Assembly: GCA_964471535.1 (NCBI GenBank)
Contig: CAYYHA010000109.1
Location: 1-12,532, forward strand
Direction of reading: 5' to 3'
From: CAYYHA01 sp964471535
GTDB lineage: Bacteria; Myxococcota; Myxococcia; SLRQ01
Length of the DNA stretch: 12,532 nt
The notes below the pieces were generated by a model. The model was not told the DNA's origin. It did no database searches and saw nothing but the letters and a program-made list of their open reading frames with translations. Position 1 is the stretch's first letter; the number at the start of each line of letters is the position of its first letter. Position numbers and translations under genes: made by a program. Shown here in pieces: positions 1-6,798 of the stretch.

Positions 1-68
1 GTGCGACCTCACGAAGGGTGAGGGTGCAATCGGGTGCCACCTCACGAAGGGGTGCGGCCTCGCAAGGA
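1..68. repeat. Short direct repeat, three copies, left edge
   Basis: An 18-nt unit GTGCGACCTCACGAAGGG at 1-18 recurs at 34-51 with one mismatch. A third, more diverged copy with a one-base deletion lies at 52-67 (GTGCGGCCTCGCAAGG). Spacing is 33 nt and then 18 nt, so it is not a regular array and not CRISPR-like. It lies just downstream of the lipid kinase gene, which ends at 105. Copy 1 begins at the first base of the window, so more copies may lie outside. Its function is unknown; a mosaic intergenic repeat or a transcript-end structure are both possible. Confidence 0.6.
7..23 (-). terminator. Hairpin downstream of the lipid kinase gene, possible transcript end
   Basis: Positions 7-12 (CCTCAC) and 18-23 (GTGAGG) form a perfect 6-bp GC-rich stem around a 5-nt loop, about 80 nt after the last stop codon of the leftward cluster. 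The second repeat copy (40-57) can form the same stem with one mismatch. No T-tract follows on the minus strand, so this is not a classical intrinsic terminator. It could protect a 3' end or merely be part of the repeat. Low confidence. Confidence 0.25.
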
Positions 69-104
69 CACCCAAAGGGCACGCTGAACGCGGAAAGTCG
101 TGGC

Positions 105-1034
105 CTAGACCTTCACCCGCAAGGCGGAAGGAAGAACTTCAATGGTCACCGGAAGCCGCCCCGGCTGCTCTCCATCTACGTCCAGCAACACGACCTCGTC
201 GCTCTCCGCATGAACGGTGCGCGCCCGCAGGGTGCGGGTCCTTGCATCGTCCAGATGCGTGCCGTTGTAGATCATCCGCTGCTTCAGCACGAAGTCCTTC
301 AAGCTGTACCCCGCCCAGATGGTCACATCGAACAGACCATCGTCCATGCGCGCCTTGGGTGCCACCCACATGCCCCCGCCGAAGTACTGCCCATTGCACA
401 CGGCCACGTTGGTGATCTGCAGACACTCCTCCGGCCCATCATCGAATCGCAGGCGTACCCGCTGATCGCGATACCGCAGCAGCGCCTTGGCCGAACCGAC
501 CATGAAGGTGACCTTCCCACCGAAGAGCTTCCTGCTCCGGTTCACCTCGTCCACCACGGCACCCCCGACGCCGAAGCTCGTGATGTTGACGAACACACGC
601 TCCGACGCGCATCCCCCATGGTCTATGAAATCGAGGTGGCCAACATCGACTCGGCGCGTATCTTTCCCCGCCAACCGCCGAGCCGCCGCGGCCAGATCGT
701 TCTCGATGCCCAGCGTCTTCCGTAGGTCGCCGCCCGTGCCCTGCGGAATGAGGCCGAACACCGCCTCCGGATTGATCGCATCTCGGCCCTCGAAGAAGCC
801 GTTGACGACCTCGTTGAAGGTGCCATCACCCCCAACACCGACCACCATCTCGTACCCATCCAGGACAGCCCGACGCGCCAGTTCCGTGGCATGGCCGGCC
901 CGCTCGGTGAACACCATCTCGAAGTCACCGATATGCGCCCGCACCTGCTCGGCAATGCGGGCGACCCGCTTCCCGGTGCTGCCGCCAGCCGCCCTCGGGT
1001 TTACGATGAGAATCGTCCGAAAGTGCTCACCCAC
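105..1034 (-). CDS. Diacylglycerol kinase / lipid kinase family protein (YegS/DagK-like)
   Basis: A predicted cytoplasmic or membrane-associated kinase of 309 aa from the DAGK catalytic-domain family (YegS, DgkB, sphingosine kinase relatives), which transfers phosphate from ATP or GTP to a lipid hydroxyl. Visible motifs are the N-terminal strand with VNPRAAGG (11-18), the nucleotide-binding GGDGT (68-72), the second loop PQGTGGD (97-103), the C-domain FGGGMWVAPKARMDDGLFDV (218-237), and DVDGE near residue 285-289, the usual place of the catalytic Glu. The second loop has GTGGD where most relatives have GTxND. I chose the GTG start because GGAGGT (complement of 1040-1045) sits 5 nt upstream and the protein then begins directly at the first beta strand; an upstream ATG at 1112 would add 26 unlike residues. 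The gene overlaps the preceding Fe-S gene by 8 nt and is the last of the cluster. The substrate cannot be read from sequence; a glycerolipid fits the neighbours. Confidence 0.9.
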   Translation of the reverse strand: MGEHFRTILIVNPRAAGGSTGKRVARIAEQVRAHIGDFEMVFTERAGHATELARRAVLDGYEMVVGVGGDGTFNEVVNGFFEGRDAINPEAVFGLIPQGTGGDLRKTLGIENDLAAAARRLAGKDTRRVDVGHLDFIDHGGCASERVFVNITSFGVGGAVVDEVNRSRKLFGGKVTFMVGSAKALLRYRDQRVRLRFDDGPEECLQITNVAVCNGQYFGGGMWVAPKARMDDGLFDVTIWAGYSLKDFVLKQRMIYNGTHLDDARTRTLRARTVHAESDEVVLLDVDGEQPGRLPVTIEVLPSALRVKV

Positions 1035-2253
1035 CCTGCACCTCCCGCAGATCACAGAGCCCCAGGAAGGCCGCAACGAGATCCACCACGTCCACTGCCC
1101 GTGCGCCAACACGACGAAAGCGCGCCGCGGCGGTGGGGCATGCCGTTACGATCCAACGCAGACCCACGGCACCTTCCGCCGGAGGCCCGAAGCTCTCTCC
1201 CGTCAGGTCGGCTACCCGCGCCCGTGTGATCCGGTCGGCGATCTCGGGATGCGTCAACGGCAGCAATCCCCCGCCACCGCTGCAGTAACCGTGCTCACGG
1301 GTCCACGGCCGGGGCTCTTGAAGTGGCTGCGCTGCGACGCGTGCTCCAACCTTCCGCGGCGCGTCATAGCACTGTAGGAACCGGCCCAGATAACAGGGGT
1401 CGTGCCACACCAGGGCCTGCCGCACCGGCCTACCTGCCGGCAGATGGTGCAGACCCTCCACCACAAGATTGATCAACGGCACCACACGCGGCCCGCTGAC
1501 TCCCGTCACCCGTGGCCACAGTTCGGTCATCACCCAAGCGCACTCTGGCGCGACTGCGACGACTCGGCGAAGGCCTCGCAGCTCCCGTGCCGCCTCGTCG
1601 ACATGTCGCCGAAAGCGCTCCATCTGGCCGGCCGCTACGAGTGGATAGCCGCAGCACTGCACGGGCCCCGCATAGAGCAAGAGATCCGCCTCTCCGAGTA
1701 TGTCCGCCACCGCGAGGACCCGTTGCACGAGGCCCGGGGACTCGTGCAGCGTCGCGCAGCCGGGCCACAGCACCTGCATGCCACGGCCGGGAGGGACGCC
1801 TGCACGCTTGCGCTCCCCGGCCACGCGCCCGCTAGCTCCGACGCGCCTCGACTCTGGAACGGAGTCCACAGCGGTGCGAAGATCGGTCCCATACGGGTTC
1901 CCCGAGGCATCCCACCGCGTAAGCATCTGCGTAATCGCTTCCGGCACGCTGCCCTGCGCCGCAGCCTCCCCCCGCGCGGCAAAGAGGCTCAGCGCCACGT
2001 CGTTTCCGTGCTCGCAGTGGGCCTGACACTGCCGGCACCCGGTGCACGCGTAGAAGAGATCGGTCACCTGCGCACCGAGCGCTTCCATCCCCGCAGCCAC
2101 ACGCCCCGCCGCGCCGTTCTTCGCCGCGGGTGTGAGGCTCTCGTCACGCGCCGCGTTGGAGACGGGGCAAGCGTGGTGGCAGAGCTTCGGACAGAGGTTA
2201 CAGGTCCTTCGCTCGCGCTCGAAGCTGCCGAGGCTGACGAGGCGGTCACGCAT
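1027..2253 (-). CDS. Iron-sulfur electron-transfer protein with two 4Fe-4S motifs and two CCG domains (GlcF/GlpC-like)
   Basis: A 408-aa protein with the architecture and size of GlcF (glycolate oxidase Fe-S subunit) and GlpC. In those families the 4Fe-4S clusters carry electrons from a flavoprotein, and the CCG domains hold a further metal or Fe-S centre at the quinone side. Cluster 1 cysteines are 18, 21, 25 and 29, an unusual CxxCxxxCxxxCP spacing; cluster 2 cysteines are 70, 73, 76 and 80, the last followed by Glu rather than Pro. CCG domain 1 has C166, C200-C201-G and C238. CCG domain 2 has C287 and C372, but its CCG is C324-S-G. The ATG at 2253 is the first possible start after an in-frame TGA. 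It has no good ribosome-binding site and overlaps the upstream gene by 8 nt, so translation is probably coupled. The likely partners are the two FAD-oxidase-like proteins encoded just upstream. The substrate of the complex is unknown. Confidence 0.88.
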   Translation of the reverse strand: MRDRLVSLGSFERERRTCNLCPKLCHHACPVSNAARDESLTPAAKNGAAGRVAAGMEALGAQVTDLFYACTGCRQCQAHCEHGNDVALSLFAARGEAAAQGSVPEAITQMLTRWDASGNPYGTDLRTAVDSVPESRRVGASGRVAGERKRAGVPPGRGMQVLWPGCATLHESPGLVQRVLAVADILGEADLLLYAGPVQCCGYPLVAAGQMERFRRHVDEAARELRGLRRVVAVAPECAWVMTELWPRVTGVSGPRVVPLINLVVEGLHHLPAGRPVRQALVWHDPCYLGRFLQCYDAPRKVGARVAAQPLQEPRPWTREHGYCSGGGGLLPLTHPEIADRITRARVADLTGESFGPPAEGAVGLRWIVTACPTAAARFRRVGARAVDVVDLVAAFLGLCDLREVQGG

Positions 2254-3406
2254 CTCGAAGAATCCGCGTCAGGATCTCCTCCTCCACTCTGCTCGGCCCC
2301 ACCCGCCCTCCCGCCTGCACGATCCGCGCGCGCGCCGTGCCCCCAGCTCCGGCAGCGACGCAGGCAAGAGCAACGGGCCCCTCGGGAAGCGCACGCTCCA
2401 CGTGAACTCGAACCCGCCCCGAAAACGCCTCGATGAGGGCCCGTCGCAGGGAGGCGAGCTGCGACCAGCGACAGCTCGCCAGTACCGTCTCGGGCAGACT
2501 CGTGGCCTCTGCCGCCTTCGCACGCACCTCGCCCGAGCCCGCCGCCCCCTCGTCGTTCCCTGCGATCCGCTCCAGACGCGTGCGCGCCTGTGTAGACAGG
2601 CGCCGGCCCCCCGCCAGCCCGCACACCTCGTCGACCACCGCCGCACGAAGCGCTGCCACCCGCGGCTCTCCATGGCTCTCCCACGTGAGAATGCTCTCCC
2701 GCGAGCCGCCGTCGAGGAGCCCCACTCGATCCGGTACGAGGTCACGCGCCAGGGCCTCGGCGAGCGCGCCCACCGCTGCCCCATACTCCGGGAACGCGAA
2801 GACCAGGCGCCGGATCATCGCAGGCCTCGGACGAACCCGGAGCGTCACGTGCGTGAGAATCGCGGCCTGCGTGCGGTCGTCTAGGAGGCACCCGACGATG
2901 AGTGCCTTCAGGTCCGGGCCCACCGCCGAACGAGGCGCACACTTCGATGCGAAGAGGCGCCCGTCCGGTAGCACGGCCCGCACCGCGGCCACTGGGCTCC
3001 AGCCCGGAAACGCATGGCTGCCCTCGGGCCCCCGCTCCTCCGCCCCCAGCAGCACCCCCATCGGGACCTCGGGAAGCCACGACCACCCAAGGGTCAGCCC
3101 GGAGTCCCCGAGTCGCGCTTCCAGCGCCGCCGGGCTGACCCCGGCGCCAACCTCCACTAGGTGGGAGTCTGCGTGCACCGCGACGTCGGCGAGGGCACTG
3201 AGGTCCAAGACAAGGTCCCAGCGACCCACCGCTCCCGCCGGGCCCACCGAGAGGCCATGTTCCGTGGCGATCCGCACCGCGCAGGCCGCCTCCTCCTCGT
3301 CGGCCACGCGAGCCACGAGGGGCGCATCGCCGTCGATCCGGTCGGCCCCGAACGCTTCCGCCAAGGCGGCTCTGGCCGAAGCACGGTCGCCTCCGGCCCT
3401 GCTCAT
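2246..3406 (-). CDS. Degenerate FAD-binding oxidase-like subunit (GlcE-like position)
   Basis: A 386-aa protein that I place in the PCMH-type FAD-oxidase superfamily (FAD_binding_4) from its layout: an N-terminal substrate-independent domain (about 20-195) and a diverged C-terminal domain. It reads as a worn relative of the neighbouring AGPS-like protein: VGPDLKALIVGCLL (162-175) stands where that protein has GPDAVQWVIGSEGVLG, and both continue into an LRVRxxP segment. The glycine-rich pyrophosphate loop PFGAGSG is replaced by VGPAGAVGRW (54-63), and the GSEG flavin-contact motif is missing, so FAD binding is doubtful. In glycolate oxidase, GlcE (about 350 aa) is a comparable non-catalytic partner of GlcD. 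The ATG at 3406 follows AGGAGGT (complement of 3410-3416) and forms an ATGA overlap with the upstream stop. A longer upstream reading exists but has no family sequence. I infer a structural or regulatory subunit. Confidence 0.8.
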   Translation of the reverse strand: MSRAGGDRASARAALAEAFGADRIDGDAPLVARVADEEEAACAVRIATEHGLSVGPAGAVGRWDLVLDLSALADVAVHADSHLVEVGAGVSPAALEARLGDSGLTLGWSWLPEVPMGVLLGAEERGPEGSHAFPGWSPVAAVRAVLPDGRLFASKCAPRSAVGPDLKALIVGCLLDDRTQAAILTHVTLRVRPRPAMIRRLVFAFPEYGAAVGALAEALARDLVPDRVGLLDGGSRESILTWESHGEPRVAALRAAVVDEVCGLAGGRRLSTQARTRLERIAGNDEGAAGSGEVRAKAAEATSLPETVLASCRWSQLASLRRALIEAFSGRVRVHVERALPEGPVALACVAAGAGGTARARIVQAGGRVGPSRVEEEILTRILRDA

Positions 3407-5004
3407 GCGACCTCCTGCAGTTCTTCCGGGTTGCGCAGATCGACCGGAGCGCCGGGAAGGGCCGGCCCACCCAAGAGACCCAGCTTCCCGGGGTTGAGAA
3501 TGCCCGCCGGGTCCAGTGCACGCTTCATCGCGCGCAGCAGCTCGAAGCCTCCTCCGAGCTCCTCCTGCAGGTAGGCCTGCTTGTGCATCCCCACACCGTG
3601 GTGATGCGAGAGCGTACCGCCCAGGCGCATCACGGCATCGAGCGCAGTGCGCCAAATGCGGTCGTATCTCTTCTCACGCTCTTCCAGCGAATCCGCCATC
3701 GCCGAAAAGGTGAAGTAGATGGAACAACCATCCTCGTAGGCATGTGAGAAATGCGCCATGACGAAGGCTTCGTGGCGCAGCGCCTCGCGCACCCCTTTAT
3801 AGAGGGGCAGGAGCCGGTCCCAGGTGGTCGCGGTCTCCAAGGTGTCGACCAGGGCCCCGGCAAGCAGCACGGGCGACATCTTGTAGCTGACCGCGTGCCG
3901 ATGCGCGAGCCAGTTCAGGCCCGGGCCCTCCCCCAGGTCCCGGGCACCGTACTCGGCGCCAATCTCGAGACACCGGCGCATCTCGTGGTGGATGAGGCGC
4001 TCCTCCTGACCCTCCACGCCCAGGATCATTCGCGCGCGACCACCGATGCGGTCGGCGAGGAAGTTCGTCAGCCCTGGCCGGAACAAGGCGGCCCGGACCA
4101 TCGCATCCTTCAGGTTCAGGCCCATCGCACCGAAGAGGGCGCCCACGCGGCCGGTCAAGACTTCGGTGATCGACAGCCCCCCTCCACCGGTACCCTTTCC
4201 CTTGTTCACCGCTGTGTCGAGTGGGTCGTAGAGACGGAGCACGGCGGGGCGCAGCCCAGAGGCCATCATCTCCCGCATCGCCTCGACACCGCTGGCCACG
4301 GACGGGAAGAGGAGTCCCCGCATCTGCCGCACTCGGGGGAGCCGGCGCACCCGCAAATCCATCTCCGTCACCACGCCCAGGACCCCCTCGCTGCCGATGA
4401 CCCACTGCACCGCATCGGGTCCCCGCCCGGCCGCGGGCGCATATCCGAGGCGATGGACCCGCCCGGTCCCATCCACGAAGGTCAGCCCCGCGACCAGGTC
4501 CTCGATCTTTCCGTAGCGGGAGGAGTTCTGTCCCGCGCCCCGCGCCGCCACCCACCCCCCTGCGGTGGAGCAGTGAATGGAAGAAGGAAAATGTCCCAGC
4601 GTGTACCCTTGCCGGTTCAGGGCATCCTCGAGGTGTTGACCAATGGCACCCGCTCCGACCGTCACGATCCGGTCCACGGGCTCCACCCGGCCGACGTGAT
4701 CGAGCCATTTCAAATCCAGGATCACGCCCCCCCGCAGCGGGAAGGTTCCCCCACACACGCCGCTGCCCGCCCCGAAGGGGACGATGGGCGTCCCGGTCTC
4801 GTGGCACAGGGCAACCACTTGGGCGACCTGTTCGGTCGTGCGCGGCCACACCACACAATCGGGCGTCCTTGGCGTGAGCCCCTCTCTCACCAGCAGGAAG
4901 AGGCGCGGCCAAGCATCCCGCGCGTAGGCGATGCGCCGCGAGGCCTTCGTGCTGACGCCATCGCGGCCCACGATCGCCTCGAGCCGTGCCACTACCTCGC
5001 TCAC
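3403..5004 (-). CDS. AGPS-like FAD-linked oxidase (alkyldihydroxyacetonephosphate synthase family)
   Basis: A 533-aa flavoprotein. The FAD domain has PFGAGSGVCGG (76-86), the STAGGWVAARGAGQ region (146-159) with YGKIEDLV (164-171), and the GSEG motif at 204-207. The second half resembles AGPS, which in eukaryotes exchanges the acyl chain of acyl-DHAP for a fatty alcohol to make ether lipids: RPAVLRLYD with R257, DTLETATTWDRLL (387-399), a CSIYFTF segment with Y430, and SHHHGVG with the triple His at 467-469. The Arg-Asp pair that usually follows an aromatic residue before DTLET is not seen; KMSP stands near 375-378. AGPS-fold proteins in bacteria may also be 2-hydroxyacid dehydrogenases, and the GlcDEF-like gene order supports that alternative. 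The GTG start at 5004 is preceded by GGAGGT (complement of 5011-5016), 6 nt away, and gives a family-length N-terminus. It lies 16 nt after the small Fe-S gene. Family assignment is firm; substrate is open. Confidence 0.87.
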   Translation of the reverse strand: MSEVVARLEAIVGRDGVSTKASRRIAYARDAWPRLFLLVREGLTPRTPDCVVWPRTTEQVAQVVALCHETGTPIVPFGAGSGVCGGTFPLRGGVILDLKWLDHVGRVEPVDRIVTVGAGAIGQHLEDALNRQGYTLGHFPSSIHCSTAGGWVAARGAGQNSSRYGKIEDLVAGLTFVDGTGRVHRLGYAPAAGRGPDAVQWVIGSEGVLGVVTEMDLRVRRLPRVRQMRGLLFPSVASGVEAMREMMASGLRPAVLRLYDPLDTAVNKGKGTGGGGLSITEVLTGRVGALFGAMGLNLKDAMVRAALFRPGLTNFLADRIGGRARMILGVEGQEERLIHHEMRRCLEIGAEYGARDLGEGPGLNWLAHRHAVSYKMSPVLLAGALVDTLETATTWDRLLPLYKGVREALRHEAFVMAHFSHAYEDGCSIYFTFSAMADSLEEREKRYDRIWRTALDAVMRLGGTLSHHHGVGMHKQAYLQEELGGGFELLRAMKRALDPAGILNPGKLGLLGGPALPGAPVDLRNPEELQEVA

Positions 5005-5020
5005 GGGTGGACCTCCGGGC

Positions 5021-5518
5021 TCATCCCTGCGCTCCTTCGCCTCGGCTCGTCTCGCCCCGCGGCACGACCGCGCCCGCCGCGTGCTCCTGCTGCAGCCAGG
5101 CGCGCAGCTCCTGCACCAGGTCGAGAAGCGGCACGCCGGTGGGGCACATGCGTTCGCAGGCCTGGCACGCCTCGCAGGCCTCGAAGTGGCGCAACGCCGG
5201 CTCCACGTACGGGTACTCGGGCATGGAGCGCGACCACGCGACGGGTAGCGCACTCACCGCCGGCACTTCCACCCGACGGACACGCGCGAGGAGGTCGCAG
5301 GTCGCATCACAGAGGCCGCAGTGGATGCAGCCGTCGTGGTCGAAGCGCCGGCCCACCCGCTCGGGCGGCTCCGGTAGGAGGCCTTCCGGCGCGTAGCTCT
5401 TCAAGAAGCGCTGCTCGCCGGTCGTGCCGAGGTGCGCCAGGCGCCGCAGGGGCTGCACCACAAGCGCCTGCCACAGAAAGATCGACCAGGCCCACAGCTT
5501 CTTCTTCCACCGTCTCAC
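5021..5518 (-). CDS. Small double 4Fe-4S ferredoxin-like protein (GlpC/HdrC N-terminal type)
   Basis: A 165-aa electron carrier with two clear 4Fe-4S motifs: C64, C67, C70, C74 (CIHCGLCDATC) and C115, C118, C121, C125-P (CEACQACERMCP). The spacing between them resembles the N-terminal parts of GlpC, HdrC and SdhB, but there is no CCG domain; full GlpC is about 400 aa. The first 30 residues are basic and aromatic (RRWKKK, then WAWSIFLWQALVV at 9-21), suggesting interfacial membrane attachment rather than a true transmembrane span. The GTG start overlaps the glpB stop as GTGA, with a GAGG element 7 nt upstream. Its place right after glpA-glpB suggests it accepts electrons from that dehydrogenase. 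It could equally serve the downstream oxidase genes, or both. Confidence 0.85.
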   Translation of the reverse strand: MRRWKKKLWAWSIFLWQALVVQPLRRLAHLGTTGEQRFLKSYAPEGLLPEPPERVGRRFDHDGCIHCGLCDATCDLLARVRRVEVPAVSALPVAWSRSMPEYPYVEPALRHFEACEACQACERMCPTGVPLLDLVQELRAWLQQEHAAGAVVPRGETSRGEGAQG

Positions 5519-6798
5519 CGTGCTGCCTCACTGGCGTAGTGTCCCGCCAGATAGCCGGTCAACACTGCCACGCCGAGCCCCGTCCCGTCGATCGGCGGAT
5601 CGTAGCCCGCAAGCAGCGCCCCGGCACAGAAGAGGCACGCCCTCACCGGGGCGTCGTCGAGGCCCACGGGACGAAGACGGGCGTCCGCACGCACCCCGAC
5701 CTGTAGCAGCGGCTGCGGCGCTGCGAACCGGCGCTCGGTGAGCGCCGTCGCCGCCACCTCACCGAGGGGCCGCGCACCGGCCCAAAGCGGCAGGCCGTAG
5801 ACGGGCTCGGTAAAGACCCCTTGCTTGCGAACGCCGCCGCCCACGTAGCGCCCCGTGGCGAGAACCACCGCACGTGGCTCGAGCCGCAGCGCCTCACGGC
5901 CCTCGACCCAGAGGTGGTCCCCCTCGGCGCGGGCCACCCCTCGCAGCACCGAGACGCCCCCTTGGGCCAGCGCGCGCTCGAGCGCCTGGTGGAGGCGCAG
6001 CCCCGGGACCGAGGCCTCTGCGCCGAGCATCTCCCGCACGGGAAGGCCCAAGGCGGCGGAGAGATCGCCCATCACCTCGGCGGCGCCGTCCAGCGGCGCG
6101 ACGGCGGGCAGGAGCACGGCGTCGGCGCTCACCTCCCGAAGCGCCCGCCGCAGCGCCTCCACCAGGTCGTTGCGCGCCGCCGCATCCGCGAGGCGGCGGG
6201 CGAGGTCGGCCGCCTGCAGAAAGGGCGCGTCGTCGCCCCCCGGCCAGGCCACGGGCAGCTCCACTGCCGGGACGCCCCGCGCGCGCAACGCCCGCACCGT
6301 CAGCCCCGGGTCCAACGCCGCGACCGCCGCGAAACGCACCACGGCCACCCGCGCCTCCCGCTCCCGAGCCAGGTCCGGGCCCGCTTGGCTCTGCTGCACC
6401 ATGGCCGTCCCCTTGGGCCACCCCGCCGGTGGCACGAAGTACCGGTTGGGCGCGTTGAGAGCGAACTCGGACAGTGGAAGACCCGCCCCGCCCAGGCGCT
6501 CACGGGCAAAGGCCAGCGCCTCTCCCAGGCGGGCCCGCCCGTCGCTGCCCACCACCGCGTAGGGATGCTCCGGCCGCATGCGCACGCAGGCCTCCACGTT
6601 CTCCGCGACGGTGCGGCCCCGCCCGAAGGGCGCGCCGGGCCCTTCCCCGGGATCCCGCGCCACGTCGATCGCCCCGGACGAGAGCGCCGTGTCCCCGGGG
6701 GCCCGAGCGATAAGCGTCACCTCGTGCCCCGCCTCCCGGGCGGCCAGCGCCGCGATGGTGCCCGCCATGCCCCCGCCGACGACCACCACCGTGCTCAC
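5515..6798 (-). CDS. glpB: Glycerol-3-phosphate dehydrogenase subunit B (GlpB)
   Basis: A 427-aa flavoprotein, close to E. coli GlpB (419 aa), which is the second flavoprotein of the anaerobic-type GlpABC complex and passes electrons from GlpA towards GlpC and menaquinone. The N-terminus is a dinucleotide-binding fold with VVGGGMAGT. Further GlpB-like segments are SSGAIDVARDP, HPYAVVG, VVLATGRYVGGG with TEPVYGLPLW, RRFAAPQP, and a C-terminal GYDPPIDGTGLGVAVLTGYLAGHY that closes the FAD site. I chose the GTG at 6798 because it forms a GTGA overlap with the glpA stop and places the FAD fold at residue 3. A longer reading upstream lies inside glpA and is not family-like. It is coupled to glpA upstream and to the small Fe-S gene downstream, which stands where glpC would be expected. 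Confidence 0.92.
   Translation of the reverse strand: MSTVVVVGGGMAGTIAALAAREAGHEVTLIARAPGDTALSSGAIDVARDPGEGPGAPFGRGRTVAENVEACVRMRPEHPYAVVGSDGRARLGEALAFARERLGGAGLPLSEFALNAPNRYFVPPAGWPKGTAMVQQSQAGPDLAREREARVAVVRFAAVAALDPGLTVRALRARGVPAVELPVAWPGGDDAPFLQAADLARRLADAAARNDLVEALRRALREVSADAVLLPAVAPLDGAAEVMGDLSAALGLPVREMLGAEASVPGLRLHQALERALAQGGVSVLRGVARAEGDHLWVEGREALRLEPRAVVLATGRYVGGGVRKQGVFTEPVYGLPLWAGARPLGEVAATALTERRFAAPQPLLQVGVRADARLRPVGLDDAPVRACLFCAGALLAGYDPPIDGTGLGVAVLTGYLAGHYASEAAR

Noticed and set aside
1..68. CRISPR array at the left edge
   Set aside because: The repeat copies are 18 nt and differ, the spacings are 33 and 18 nt, and no cas gene is nearby.
3751..5706. A 651-codon plus-strand frame opposite the AGPS-like and Fe-S genes
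   Set aside because: It crosses two genes with clear family motifs on the minus strand, has no recognisable domain, and its composition is typical of an antisense shadow.
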